64,000 bases of DNA from Sphaerulina vaccinii (Eukaryota; Ascomycota; Dothideomycetes; Mycosphaerellales; Mycosphaerellaceae): assembly GCA_022570795.1 (NCBI GenBank), contig JAKUDP010000012.1, positions 1,364,001-1,428,000 of the forward strand, read 5' to 3'. Below, piece after piece: positions 1 to 11,686 of this stretch (positions within the stretch are counted from its first letter, which is position 1; the number at the start of each line of letters is the position of its first letter). Made by a program: the position numbers and the translations under genes. The notes beneath the pieces were generated by a model. The model was not told the DNA's origin and did no database searches. It worked only from the letters and a program-made list of their open reading frames with translations.

Positions 1-401
1 GCTGGACGAGCTGGACGAGTTGGAGGGACAGCTGGAAGATTGATGTATGCTGCGGAGTGCTGAATGGCAGTGCCAGGCCTGGACAACTCATCGTCGTCGT
101 CTTCTTCGGCAGGCTCGTCATCGTTGCCTTCGTCATCGTCTTCTTCGATGATCGGAGTCGTAGCTTTTGGCTTCTGTTTCTTGGCGGGCGCTGGTGTGAT
201 ACTGAGTGATGGCGGACGGGTGGAGCCGCGTGGACGAGCTGTGGTTGAGAATGCAGCATTGAGCTCGGCTGTGGAGGTGGAGACTTGCTGAGCCAAAGCT
301 GCCTTTCCTTGAGCACCATATGCGTGGGACTGGCGGGTTTGAAGTGCTGGTAGTGGCGTGTTGGTACGCGACCTGGTGATGCGAGGTGTGGCGCCGGACA
401 T
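1..401 (-). CDS. 5' part of an acidic, disordered protein of unknown function
   Basis: An uninterrupted frame runs from an ATG at 401 down to the window edge, about 133 codons, so this is the N-terminal part of a longer gene that continues outside. The start MSGATPRITRSRTNTPLP is basic and Ser/Thr/Pro-rich. A Lys-rich patch (PAPAKKQKPKA) follows, then a run of Asp/Glu around residues 85-105, then a Pro-rich stretch. No folded domain is visible in this portion. The composition is typical of disordered tails of nuclear proteins, but that is inference and I do not recognise the family. The gene diverges from the next gene at 1943, with about 1.5 kb between them. Confidence 0.6.
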   Translation of the reverse strand, partial: MSGATPRITRSRTNTPLPALQTRQSHAYGAQGKAALAQQVSTSTAELNAAFSTTARPRGSTRPPSLSITPAPAKKQKPKATTPIIEEDDDEGNDDEPAEEDDDDELSRPGTAIQHSAAYINLPAVPPTRPARP

Positions 402-1942
402 GGTTGATGTTGTGTGTGCAAGGATGTTGCGGAAGGTTGATGTTGGTTGGTTGTTGTGAGTTGGTCTGAGTCGAAAGCTTTGAGTGCTTGCAGAGGGGAC
501 GGGTGTCGAACAGTCGAAGTGAAGTGAAGTGAAGTTTGGTTATGGAAAGAAGAGGAAGGAGTCCAGCAGGCGAAGAGAATTATGTAGTCGGAGGCAGCGC
601 TGATGTGCTATTGTGGTGTTGTTGAGCAATTGTGAAGGCACATCATCAATAGCAAGTCGATTGTCGACAATACGTCTGCGAAGACCGGTGTAGAGAGCAA
701 TAGCATGGTGGATGATTGTCGAGTCGAGTTGACAATGGTATCCACTCTTCAAAACAATCGCATGCGGCGGCGACATTCCTCGGCAGGGGCCGCTAAGCGA
801 AAACCTAATCTGCCACATGGCTGGGCAGGCACGCTCTGGACTTCTCCTTCGAGCACGATGACGCTCCTAGTCATCCAAGAAGCTGGACCAGTCACTCTCT
901 GCTGGCACCTCATGACGACGACCGCGATGCGACTGTAGTCTAGGTAGCGTAGTCGTTGTCGGCTCAATTGAGGTAGCCTAGGAAAGGACATAGCCATGGA
1001 TAAACAACAATATCACGACAAATCTCTGCTCCGCTTACACACAGTTGTGACCTGCGCAGCATGGTCGCCACAGCATCGATAGAGGGAGACCCGCCTGGGA
1101 CTTTGACATAGCCAGGTGGATCTGGCATCCGTTCTCTAAACCCCTTCGCAATTGCGATGGTGTTCGTGTTCGTGCTTCAACGCCGGTTGACTTACTGGGT
1201 AGAGACACTACCAATGTCTACTTCAATAGAGTAGATGTCTATCGCCCAGCCTACGCAACTTTGCTTGGAGCTGGGGAGAATTGTGATTGCGGCACTCCCG
1301 CATAAAGTGAAGTTGAAGGAGATGACGTTCTTGCTGGGCAGAACTCGAGTTGGGATATCCATGAGCTACTTCCTTTACATTCAATGTTTCCTTCGATGCA
1401 ACAGTTCCTAACAATAACAACCTTCTGCCTGCCACGCGACAATTTGATATCCAGCCTCATATCCAATTCATACACTTCGGCCTCATTCCCACGAAGCAGT
1501 AGTAGCGCTAGCAACCTGAATCAGGGACCCTCTTGCATGGATTCCGAAAGACTTCACACGTAAACCACAACATTTTCCAGTCAACAAATAGGACACCGCT
1601 TACCACACAACCATCATCGCTACAACGCACCTCGACGTACCCGCATCGCCTACACCGACCACCGACCTGTCGCTCCGACCATCCTTGGCCTCAGACCGCG
1701 CAGCATCAACTCCGCCTTAACTCAAGTCACGCGCTCGGAAATATATCAAAAGTCACACACAGCACAACTCTCTGTGGACTTCCTGAGATCAAGGCATTGT
1801 GCGGTAGAAGCAGCACATAAAGTGCGGACAGGCGACGGCGCGCCGATTGTCCAGCGCCTGCGCAGTTCCGCTGGTGCACCCCCGCCCTGTACGGCACTTT
1901 CGACCTCACATCGCCTGATCGAGGACTTCGAGAACTCTCGTA
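402..1942. other. intergenic, divergent promoter region
   Basis: About 1.5 kb lies between two divergently transcribed genes. Only short overlapping frames on both strands are seen, none with convincing codon structure or splice sites. It presumably holds both promoters and the 5' leaders. I see nothing else in it. Confidence 0.5.
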
Positions 1943-4635
1943 ATGTCAGTCCGCCGCTATACCAGGGATGAGCTCCTCGCTCTATCGGGCAGCAAGCTTG
2001 TCACTAGGCCTGACAACCTTCCTGCCATAGAGCAGTGGATAGAGTACGTGTACCTCGAGCAAGACGGCAAGAGGGAGAAGCTAAGGATCGCCCATAGTGA
2101 AACGCCCCAGGCCTCGAACCACGAGCGCCACAAGAGTAATGATGGCACACTTGGAAAGGGCAGACAACCAAGGACGGGACTCGCAGGAGCTGCTGCAGCT
2201 GAGAACAGTCCGATGGGCGCCTTCAGCACTAGCCGCCCTAGCTTGACTTCGAGAAGTAGCATGCTTAGAAATGCTAGTGGTGGTATGTATTGCTGATAGC
2301 ATGGACACGGACAACTTGGCTAATGGCGCGAGCAGACGATGTTTCGCTTGGACCACCAAGGAATATGTTTCCAAGCAGTCGGCACTTGTCGAAACCAGCT
2401 GATCTCCAAGACAAGAATGGCACCGATGTTACACCCGGCGACGAGCATGACTCAATATCCAGTCGGTTCTTCTCTGACCGCCAGCTGAATCGCAAGAGCG
2501 GGACTGAGAAAGAGGGGAACGAGAACAAAGACCGATGGAGTAGCTTGCGCGAGCGAAGGCAGCAAGGAGAGCTCGAAGACGAGAGAAAAGGATTCGGGAG
2601 ACATGACAAAGATAACGAGAGCGACCGTCGCAACGGCTATGGTCACAAAGAGGATCCGCGCTGGAGCAGAGAGGATAGACCGAATGGAAACAGGCCAGGA
2701 GGTGGCGGCTGGCGCGAACGAGAAGCAGCACGCCGCGACCGAGATCACCACGAAAGAGAGCCAGAATGGATGGACGATCCTCTTGTACAGAAAGATCAAG
2801 AGACAGGGATGAATGCTTTGAATGTGCGTACGCAAGACGACTTTGAGAAGTGGAAGAGACAGATGGCGGGAAAGCCGGAAGTCGAAGAGACTACAGCCTC
2901 AGAACCTGTGCCTCTGCCAGTAGCAGAACAAGCCAAGCCGAGTCTGAAACTGGACGGGTTCGAGGGTGGCTTCTTTGGTGGCTTCAAGAACGGCACGGCC
3001 GTCACAACTCCTGGCGCATCCACGCCTACCGCCATGACAGCTTCTGCCGGAGGCAAACCATCCGTCAAAGGCAAGACAAGTCGGTTCGCGTCCATGTTCA
3101 AGCCAGCTGAACCAGAAACACCTGCGCCTCCACCAGCCGAGGAGTCGCAGCCTCAAGCCACGAATGGCGCAAGCTCAACCACGGCCGCGGATCAGGAAGG
3201 CTTCAATCGTGTACTCGCGATGCTTGGGGGCACGAAAGTCAACAATGAGCCATCTGCGCCAGAGTCAGCACGAGAGCTTGCACCTTCATACGCAGAGCCG
3301 GTGCCTACCTCACCACCCCCTCCGCCTAAGAGCATGACTTCCAGTGGAACCCTGATCGGGGGCCGTAAGAGTCGATTCACAGATATGTTTGCACAAGAGA
3401 AGAATCCCGAGCGCCTCCAATCTCCACAGCAAAATAGCCCGCCTTTCAAGGGAGTCAGCTCATTCGAAGCTTCCAGCAAAGGGCCTATCGAGGATAACAA
3501 CCAATACCTCAATCAGCCTCTACCAGCTCGACAGCCCAGCCATCAGAACCTTTCGCGGACACAGGCCGACTCTGCGATGTCGCCTGAACCAAGCGGGATA
3601 CCTTTCAATGCACTGCGCGAGCAACAGCCACGGCCTTCGTCGGGTCGGCCGAACGACCCTTACAACAGGTTCGAGCCGCCCTCACGGGGAGCAGCATCGC
3701 CTGATCGTAACATTCAAGACTTACTTGCACAGCCGCGCCAGAGACCACAGACGACGAGTTCTCAAAGCCAAGATCTTCTGAATCTGCTTAAGAACCCGGC
3801 TTCGCGACCTCAATCTCAGCAGGCACTTCCTACAAATGGCGGTATCGATCAAGCAGACCTCGAACGGTGGCTGCAACATCAACAACCTACACAGAGTCAC
3901 GCCCCGACCCAGACTCTCGCGCCGAAACCACGTGGCTCGCAGCATCCCCCAGGAGTTCTCGAGGAGCAGCTGATGCGTGGCTTCAGCCAAGAGCAGACAC
4001 GATACGAGCAAATGCCACAGCTGCAAGAGCGACAACAGACTCGTGCACCGCCTGGCTTCTTTAGTCACGAGCAACAAGACTCTGCATTCGCACAGCAGCA
4101 ACGCCACGCGCAGCAGCAAGCGCAACAACAGGCACAACAACAAGTCCAGCAACACGCGCATCAACAAGCTCAGCGCCAGGCTCAGCAGCAAGCTCAACAG
4201 CAGGCAGAACGTGAAGTGCAGCTTCGTCGGCAGCAGCAATACGCCGAAATGACCCAGCGACAGCAGATGCAGCAGCAGCAACAGCAGCAGCAACAGCCTC
4301 CACGGCGCATGTCTGGTCACCCTGCTCAAATGCACATCCCACAACAACACAGCCAGCCAGACTTCCATCAGCTCACCTCTCCCATCGGCGGCGGAGCTCC
4401 ACCTCCAGGATTCAACCAGATGCCACGATATCCTCCAGGGTTTGCCAACGTGAACACGTTCCCACAGCAGCGGGACCAACCTCCTCCCGGCTTCAATAGC
4501 GGTCCAATGTCTCCGCCAGCGCTAAATGGACCACCTGGGTTCTTTGGAGGTCCACCTAGCCTTCCGCCGGGCTTCCACGCGCTGAGAAGCCCGACTGAAA
4601 CTCGTGGTGCATACGATGAGTACATTCGGCGCTAG
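1943..4635 (+). CDS. eIF4E-binding 4E-T/Eap1-like translational repressor
   Basis: Two exons: 1943-2282 and 2336-4635. The 53-nt intron starts GTATGT and has a GCTAATG branch site. The product is 879 aa. Residues 6-12 (YTRDELL) match the canonical eIF4E-binding motif YxxxxL-phi at the extreme N-terminus, as in animal 4E-T. A charged Arg/Asp/Glu region follows, ending in PEWMDDP. Two SRFxxMF motifs lie near residues 360 and 458, and a conserved-looking GFNRVLAMLGG segment lies between them. A Gln-rich tract spans about 700-768. Six PPGF motifs and one PPGV lie at about 650-860. PPG-phi is the ligand of Smy2-type GYF domains, and yeast Eap1 binds Smy2. I infer a cytoplasmic mRNA-decay or translation-repression scaffold. 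The eIF4E motif is seen; the exact orthology is not proven. Confidence 0.75.
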
Positions 4636-4986
4636 AAGCCGTCGAGTCTGGTCTCAACCTCGGAAGCCACTGCCGAGCAGCAATATGGCTCCACTGCCGG
4701 AGCTGAATCACTGCCCACTGTGACCGATCAGGACGCCATGAAGTTCTACGATGAAGAAGGATGGTCGGCCTTGACCAACTGGGACAGAAAGCGAATCTGT
4801 AACAGGCGAGAGATACTCAAAGCGCAGAGGAGACACGGCCTCATCATGGGCAGGTACGGTACCTGCAGTTCAGAGGTCGACGACAATAGTTCCCGCCTTC
4901 GTAGGCAGTTTCTCAAGGAAGAACACACGAGAAGAGCGCATGCACAACCACGGAGGGAGATCACTGCGGTACCGAAATGGAAATGA
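4636..4986 (+). other. in-frame open extension after the 4E-T-like stop codon
   Basis: The frame of the preceding gene stays open for about 117 codons after its TAG at 4633-4635 and closes at TGA 4984-4986. The hypothetical peptide has several Trp, Arg and Lys residues and an in-frame ATG at 4738. It could be 3' UTR that happens to be open, a separate short gene, or a readthrough extension. No splice sites that skip the stop are obvious. Confidence 0.25.
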
Positions 4987-6189
4987 GATGTGCCACCATG
5001 CCATATGGTGGTCTTCGCCGGGCGAATCAACACAGAGTGCGACTGTCACTCGGTCTTTAGCTGTACTATATGTACGTACCTATCACTACATTATGGTAGA
5101 AGACATCAAAGCTGTCACTCCGCGCTTTCTGCTTGGGCTAATACGCCGATCGCAGCACGCCCATACTTGCACAATTGTTGATAAAGAGCGTACAGTAGAG
5201 ATCCAGGACCGTGGCTACAGTGGGTCACTATGTCAATCAGCTGGATCGGATGCCTCTCTGAATATGTTTCACTCGCCAAATGCGAGCTGTATCCGTCTTC
5301 AATGCCTTGGTGACCAGGTGATTCTGGAGCTGTTTGCGACATGCGCAGTTTGAAAAGTGCGTTCTCTGTCTTCAATTGTTCTGTGTGCTGTGCCCTTTCA
5401 GCTAGTCATGATCACTGCGACACATCACGTCGGCAATGCCTTCCACAATGATACTTCAAGAGAGTAAATGATGAATTTGCCCTTTGCACTCTTTCGGGCC
5501 CTATTGCCGTTTACTATACCATTCGAGAGATGTACTGGGATGCACCTGTCTGATCCTAGTTGGAGACTGAGTGAAGTCGGACTAGATAGACCAACTTCGA
5601 CATGGATGGACTGAGTCCTTGTGATGAGATATTTGTTCCTCGCGCTGCAATGCTGCTCTGCTTGGTGAGGAAATGGCCTCGTCGTGAGAACCAAAATTCG
5701 CAAGCTTGTGGTTCTGGCTCAAACGCTTCTCTGTCTACATGCAGCAACCAAGGCATTGCACATCCAGATAGACCCCGCAGATAATTATTATTGAGTCCCA
5801 GAGAGGGTCCGACGTTTAGCGTTTAGTGATGTACCGAGACGTGGATGATTCAACCCTTTGCAACCTGAGGTGAGTGGGGTCCATCGGCTGACATCGTGAA
5901 GCTTGCCCTAAGTGCCCTGAGTTGGGGCTGGATGGAGAATGAACCTTGCAAGGAGCTAAGCACTCGAGAACAGTCTTTGATTGGATCTTAACCGACGAAG
6001 CAGGCGTCTGGGCAGAAGATCGACCGGCTCGGACACTTCTTCTTCATCATCTCATGTGGCATGTTCAGTTCTGATGAGAACTCCTAAAGACTCTTCAGAA
6101 GAGCGTGAGAATTGCTGTGTAGGGACGAGACGGTGGAATCGAGTAATGAAGTTGCTACGGTCAAGATAACCGTCTGTGAATGGATAAAG
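4987..6189. other. intergenic stretch, no gene seen
   Basis: About 1.2 kb of normal base composition with only short shadow-like frames on both strands. No domain, RNA gene or repeat is recognised. It borders the AT-rich island that follows. Confidence 0.4.
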
Positions 6190-6800
6190 AAGTAGGAAAA
6201 CAAACGAGTGCAGAGCAATTAAGGATGTATAGCGTCTTCACGCATCGGACGGTAAGACACACTAATAGTAACTAAATACAGGCTTTAGCGAGCTACTTAA
6301 TAAGGGATTTAGCGCCTAGCTTTACTGCAAATAGTAGGTATAGAACCGGGCATTCCGTCTAATTAAGAGAGCTTCTAGAGAGAGTATATTAATCTTACTA
6401 CTAGTAGAAGTAATTATACTATTTTAAATCTCTATAAATATACTATATTATTCTCGATTCTCTATATCTATAACTTCTTAAAATTAATCTAGTATCCTAC
6501 TTTTTATCTAACTATATTCGAGGATCGAAAATAGCTTTTAAACTACTCTAGTTACTATAAAATTAATTACTCTAAGCTTAATTAATAAAAAGGCTACTTC
6601 TCTCTTCTTTTATAAACTTGCTTTCTTTCCCTCTACTCTAAGACTCCTCTATTAAACGCGTAGTATAGATTAGTAGCAATCTAAGATAAATTAATTATAC
6701 TAGAGAGTTAGTAATACTTCGTAATTATAGAGAAAGAGAAGGAGATAGTCGGAATAAGATTCGAGCGATATTATAAGAGTAAGGCTAAGCCTTACGCTTT
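6190..6800. repeat. AT-rich, TpA-dense island, probably RIP-degraded repeat DNA
   Basis: About 600 bp is strongly enriched in A and T with very frequent TA dinucleotides (runs such as TATAAATATACTATATTATT) and no open frames. The flanks return abruptly to balanced composition near 6180 and 6800. This is the usual look of repeat-induced point mutation (C-to-T change on both strands) acting on a transposon copy in ascomycetes. The original element cannot be identified and no terminal repeats are clear. Confidence 0.6.
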
Positions 6801-7355
6801 TTGGTTAAGTGCAGACGACACGGCAGTAGCTACACCTTGCAGGTTTTACCTTCCAAGGTGCGAAGACGCTGTATCCGAACGCTGACTAAGTATGCTACTA
6901 AACCTGGCGAGAGAGCGAGTTGTGGGTGACTTCAGAGCTGAGCCTCGTTCGTTCCCTCGAGACCACCAGCTGAGCAAAACCACGCTGGCGCCCTCAATCG
7001 CTTTGTTCCCATCTCAAAAACTGCGGTCGCACAACATCTTCAGCAGCCTGTTTCTTTGCGTGTGCCTCCGTCTGACTGCTACACACTCTTGAGCCGGAAT
7101 CCGAGCCGCTGGAGTGTTCCACCTAGGGCTATAGGGCTTTGTTTTCAGGATCCGCCCGCCACGACAGCCACGAATCGTATCGGCAAGGATGGAGACCGCA
7201 GGTAGGTCGGCACCGTCTTTGCCTTGACACCTCGTTCGGATGTATCTCCCATAACATGCTCGACCTACCTTGCCTGCCCTCACTAAGGGCACTCAGCGCT
7301 AACTTGTGTCCACGCAGTCCTCCCGACTTATGCCTGGTTGGGTGGTCAAGGAATC
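6801..7355. other. upstream region of the Tbf1-like gene
   Basis: About 550 bp between the RIP-like island and the next start codon. It should contain the promoter and leader of the gene at 7356. Several upstream ATGs exist, but no coding pattern is seen. Confidence 0.4.
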
Positions 7356-9309
7356 ATGTCAGACAGAGGGCAATCTACCGCGAGAGATAGCGGTGTCAGG
7401 GATAGCAAACGACGTCGGATTGATGACTCTGCTGCAGAGGATGCCAGTGCTCCAGCCGCTGCTGAGGGCTACAATCAGTGGCACGAGGAATCCCAAGCTC
7501 AAGCGATGCAGCAGCCCTTTGCATCATCAGGCCAGCAGGACGTTGCACCTTATGCTGCATCATCTACTGCGGAGTACAGCAATAATCCACCTGCGGCCGC
7601 TGCCCTAAACGAGGGCTCGCAATGGCAGCAGTCTGATACGTCGGCCTATCCCGATCTGGGAACGTACTCGCAACAGCCCTACTTCTACCAGCAGCAAAAC
7701 TCGTCCACCTTTAATACCTCGTGGCCTACCAGCGAGCCATCAGCATACAACGGCCTCACAGCTCCCGCTACAAGCCTGTCTGTTGGAGAGCCATCTGGGA
7801 CTGCTACGATGCCATTCTTTCCACCGGCGACAACTGCTAATACTGGCGAGCTGAACAATGGTCTGGATGGTGCTACAGCATTCAACTACCCAGATGTCGA
7901 GCACGCCTCTCAATATGCTTCATTTGGTGAGTTCGAGCATCCCCGATACGTTGTTCATGCTGACTGTACAAGGCGCTGGCGCCGTGGCATCACTTCCGAG
8001 GAATAGCTCATCCTTTTACTTCGACGACGCTAGCATGCATTTGAAGATCCAAAGTCTTCCCATACTCGATAATTTGGCTACACAACTGATCCACACGATA
8101 TCGAAAGCCAGCTATCCGCAAATCCAAGATATGATGCGTAGCGACGGCTCAGAGGATGGCCAAGCATATCGTACATTGAAGAACTTGTTCGATCAGACCC
8201 GAAAGGTCTACAGTCGGGAGACTCCATTCATCGACGCCATTGCTATCCAGATGTTCCAACCTACCCAGCAAGAAATCATTCGCAAAGCAAATATCGCCAC
8301 CTTCATCTCCAGCATACTAGGCGCCCACGATGTCAGCTTCTTCCACCTCAACGAGTTCTTCATGGAAACCTTTGTGCCTCTTGGTCATCGTCTACTGAAG
8401 TGGCAAGGCGCTATATATCTCGAATTGAAGACGCAGACATACATCTCTGCGCTCATGAACAGTGATGGCAGCCGAGAAGAAATGCTTGACGAGCTCTTTC
8501 CGCCTGACCTTGATGCTCAAATCCTGACGAGACATCCCGATGCTCCGAGCTTGTCGCCGAGCGAACAAGACTTCATCGATCGAAGTCGAGCACGGAAAAG
8601 CTACTTACTTGCTGAGCCTACAACCGATGAAGCAATACATGAACTGCCAAAGAAGTATCAGTGGACTGATTTCGTTCGGGAGTTCGCATCCTGCATCACG
8701 AAGAATGTGGATGGTATCATGAATGTGCCTGTGCGATCACAAGCAACAGGTGGTGCGAAGAACGCTAGTGCCACTGCAGATGGTAATGGTCAGTCTGTCA
8801 ACGGAGCAGCTAACCCTGCATTGGCCGCGGCACAGAGCTTGAACCTTAATGGCAAGTCTGGTGATGGAAGTGGTGCCAAGAAGTCAGCTCCGGCTGTCTC
8901 AACAATTCGTCAACCTTGGACAAAGCCCGAAGAAGATGCACTGCTCTCAGGTCTTGAACGCGTGAATGGTCCTCACTGGTCACAGATCTTGGCGTTATAC
9001 GGCAGAGGCGGTTCCGTCAGCGAAGTGCTCAAGGATCGAAATCAGGTTCAGCTTAAGGACAAAGCACGTAACCTTAAGCTGTGGTACCTCAAGACTGGCA
9101 AAGAAGTGCCGCCAGCATTGCGTGGTGTCACGGGTGAGCTGCGGAAGCGTGGTGGTGCAAGAGCTCGTGCTGCTCTGGGTATCACCGATGATGACCAAGC
9201 TGGACATGCTGATAAAGATGCGGATTATGAGAGTGGTGACGGAGATAATGATCAATCCGCAACGACGGCAAAGTCTGGACGGACCTTGAAGAAAAAAGGC
9301 AAGAAGTGA
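7356..9309 (+). CDS. Tbf1-like telobox (TRFH plus Myb) DNA-binding protein
   Basis: Exons 7356-7926 and 7973-9309, with a 46-nt GTGAGT intron; 635 aa. The N-terminal 190 residues are Gln/Ser/Ala/Tyr-rich with an early KRRR patch. About residues 197-430 form a helical region fitting the TRF-homology dimerisation domain. About residues 503-562 form a single C-terminal Myb domain (RQPWTKPEEDALLSGLERV) ending in the telobox VQLKDKARN. That helix, with Ala where most Myb proteins have Trp, is characteristic of yeast Tbf1. Tbf1-class proteins bind TTAGGG-like repeats at subtelomeres and at ribosomal-protein or snoRNA promoters. The tail is acidic then Lys-rich. ATG 7356 was chosen because upstream in-frame starts are not ATG. 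The family call is strong; targets here are unknown. Confidence 0.88.
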
Positions 9310-10105
9310 GGCGGCCACCTTTGAGGCTACACGAGCATCACACGTTTTGCCTTTCACCCATGGCAGTGCAGCCATGCAGGACCATCGTCATCAGGACTGG
9401 CGAAGACTCACCTGAGGATAAAGCACAATAAGCATCCATGTGGAGGATGCCAAATATCACCCGGAGAGCTGTACGCTGTGCAGGAGACGAAAGCTCCAAG
9501 ACAACGTCGTGTTCGTCGTATTAGATAAGGTGGGATGGTCTGCCTGCGCTCACGAGATAGAGAGGAAGGTTATGCTTGCAGTGACGAGACTGGCATGGTG
9601 TTGATGGGTGGCGCGTTGATCTGTTGGATATACCCTGTGCATGAGAAGCACCCTATAGTAATAGACGAAGCTTATAAATCAGCTTGCGAAGTGCTTGTCA
9701 TCTTCAGACTGAACTGTCGAGGCGGGCCATCAGTCGTCGTCGGGTTGTGAACTACATTCCCATTATTGCTCTCTGATATTGAAGCTCATCTCTGTCGCTG
9801 AACTGGAGCTCGCCGTAGTAGCACGGCTATCAATGCGTATAGAGAGACAAGGTTTGTCGCCTCTCAGAGGTGATGGGAGTGAGCAGCGGTCTGATCACGC
9901 CCGCAGCAAAGTTGTGCAACGGGCTATTGCAATCACAGGTAGTGTGATGTAGTCTGAGCACATAGCTGACGTGAGGTAGATGCTTCTCATTACAGATACA
10001 GGAATGACTACTTGATAATGATCATTGTTACCCATCTCTTTACGAGATGAGGATCCCCGAACGCCATGCTGAACGCTTGCATATAGACAAGTAGACGAGG
10101 TGTGT
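9310..10105. other. intergenic, convergent 3' regions
   Basis: About 800 bp between two convergent genes. The longest frame (75 codons or fewer) has no recognisable features. It likely holds the two 3' UTRs and terminators. Confidence 0.4.
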
Positions 10106-11686
10106 CTACTTCCTCGCAGTTGGATTCCAGCTTGAGTACCTGATCATTTGTCTTGCATGACCGTATAGACCCATAGTAGCCATGAGAACCAGGTACGGGA
10201 CGTAGATGATGCAGAACACCACCATGGACTTCCAAGAAGTGAACTCGGATCTCACTTTCTCAGTGAAGTAGAGAGTGTAGATCAGCGCGATGATGGTGGC
10301 GAAGAGGAACCACTCTGCCATAGGATATCTGAAGAAGAGCAATCGAACGAACTCTGCCGGATTCGAAGGCCAGTCCACGATGATGAAGCTGAGCAGCAGA
10401 CATGTGTGCATCGTGACAAGGTAGTAGCTGATCTCGCGAACGGCCAGCAATGAGACTACGCCGTAACGCTCATCAAAGTCACGCTTGCCCCCTGGTGGTT
10501 GAGTCCACGCGAGTGACTTGTGCTTCCAGGATGCCTGAGTCCAGCCTTGAGCCCATCGCAGACGCTGTTTCCAGAAGGCCTGAAAGGTGTTGGGAGCCAT
10601 CTCGAAAGAGCAGACATTCATGTCGTGGACAGCCTTCTTGCCTTTGCCGTAAGCACGAAGAGCAGAGTCGATATCTTCCGTAAGCATGTCGCCGTGCATC
10701 TTATGTTCGCGGAGGAATGGTGCTTTCCAGTAACCGTTGCTGCCACAGAAGAGACCGAAACCAAACATTCTGCTGCGTCCTGGGTGAGAGATGGCGTAGA
10801 TCTTATCAAACTCGATTGCGATCATCTTGGCCCAGAAGCTTTCATTGGTGTTGTAGACGATGCATCTGCCTTGGACAATATCCACTGTGGGATCGGCAAG
10901 GAAACGCTCAGCCGCCCAGCGAGGATTGTGTGGATGCGGGCAGTGATCGCTGTCGAAGATGCCAATGATATCAGCATCTGATCGCAGACTGAAGAAGTAG
11001 TTGAGGTTGTCGGCCTTTGACTTGGAGCCAGGCACCTTAACGACTCTCAGATTCTTGTATGAACTTGGTAGCATGGCGAGCTCGCTCTCCAGTGGTTCCA
11101 TCGCTTTGGGTGTGTTGTAGACCAAGTTGATTCGCAGCTTTTCCTTTGGGTACTGTAGCTCCTCGCAAGCATACAGGACTTGATTGCGGATGATATCCTT
11201 CTCGTTCGGTAGATATGCTACGATGACGATATCGATGGTGGGTAGGTCCTTTGCTTTCCCGTTGAGGTCGCTCGGAAATTGGCCGGTGGCTTCAACAGCC
11301 ATTGCTGCTTTGCGCGCATCGCGAACAGGCGTCATTCCCAAGAAGGACTCTATTACACAGCATGCTGCAATGTAGAAGTTTGTTGACATGTAAAAGAAAT
11401 AGAAAACTTTGATCGCGGCTTCATTGCAGAAGCAGAAGATGGCTGTCGTAACGACGAAGTATGTCGATACCAGAAAGAAAGGTGTTGTGTCCAGGAGCCA
11501 GTCCGAGAATGCGAGTGTCCCGGATCGTAGAGAGTGTGCGGCGCTGGATGCAACTGACGACACCAGTGACTTCTGTGATTGCTTGGAGATATGTGATGCT
11601 GGACGGTTTGAGTCATGCTGCGTGACCGGAAGCACGCTCTTGAAGGACAGCATGTTGTTCGTCCTGAAAGGTGAGGACTGTTTCAA
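10106..11686 (-). CDS. family 2 processive glycosyltransferase, ZtGT2-like
   Basis: Single exon, 526 aa. Two or three membrane segments lie near residues 68-120. The GT-A catalytic domain spans about 150-390, and three membrane segments follow (about 420-510). The hallmarks of processive GT2 enzymes are present: D-containing IDIVIVAYLP at 151, the DSD metal and sugar-nucleotide motif at 245-247, TED (general base) at 336-338, and QRLRW at 374-378. These occur in hyaluronan, chitin and cellulose synthases. The closest described fungal type is the GT2 needed for hyphal extension on surfaces in Zymoseptoria tritici. It should polymerise a beta-linked polysaccharide and export it through its own membrane channel; the sugar used cannot be read from the sequence. 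The neighbouring acyltransferase and GH16-like genes suggest a shared surface-polymer pathway. Confidence 0.9.
   Translation of the reverse strand: MKQSSPFRTNNMLSFKSVLPVTQHDSNRPASHISKQSQKSLVSSVASSAAHSLRSGTLAFSDWLLDTTPFFLVSTYFVVTTAIFCFCNEAAIKVFYFFYMSTNFYIAACCVIESFLGMTPVRDARKAAMAVEATGQFPSDLNGKAKDLPTIDIVIVAYLPNEKDIIRNQVLYACEELQYPKEKLRINLVYNTPKAMEPLESELAMLPSSYKNLRVVKVPGSKSKADNLNYFFSLRSDADIIGIFDSDHCPHPHNPRWAAERFLADPTVDIVQGRCIVYNTNESFWAKMIAIEFDKIYAISHPGRSRMFGFGLFCGSNGYWKAPFLREHKMHGDMLTEDIDSALRAYGKGKKAVHDMNVCSFEMAPNTFQAFWKQRLRWAQGWTQASWKHKSLAWTQPPGGKRDFDERYGVVSLLAVREISYYLVTMHTCLLLSFIIVDWPSNPAEFVRLLFFRYPMAEWFLFATIIALIYTLYFTEKVRSEFTSWKSMVVFCIIYVPYLVLMATMGLYGHARQMIRYSSWNPTARK

Noticed and set aside
3721..4479. 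252-codon minus-strand frame, Leu-rich
   Set aside because: It is antisense to the Gln-rich part of the 4E-T-like gene; CAG/CAA repeats on one strand create Leu-rich open frames on the other.
9535..9750. 71-codon plus-strand ORF
   Set aside because: Lies in the 3' region between convergent genes, with no protein features.
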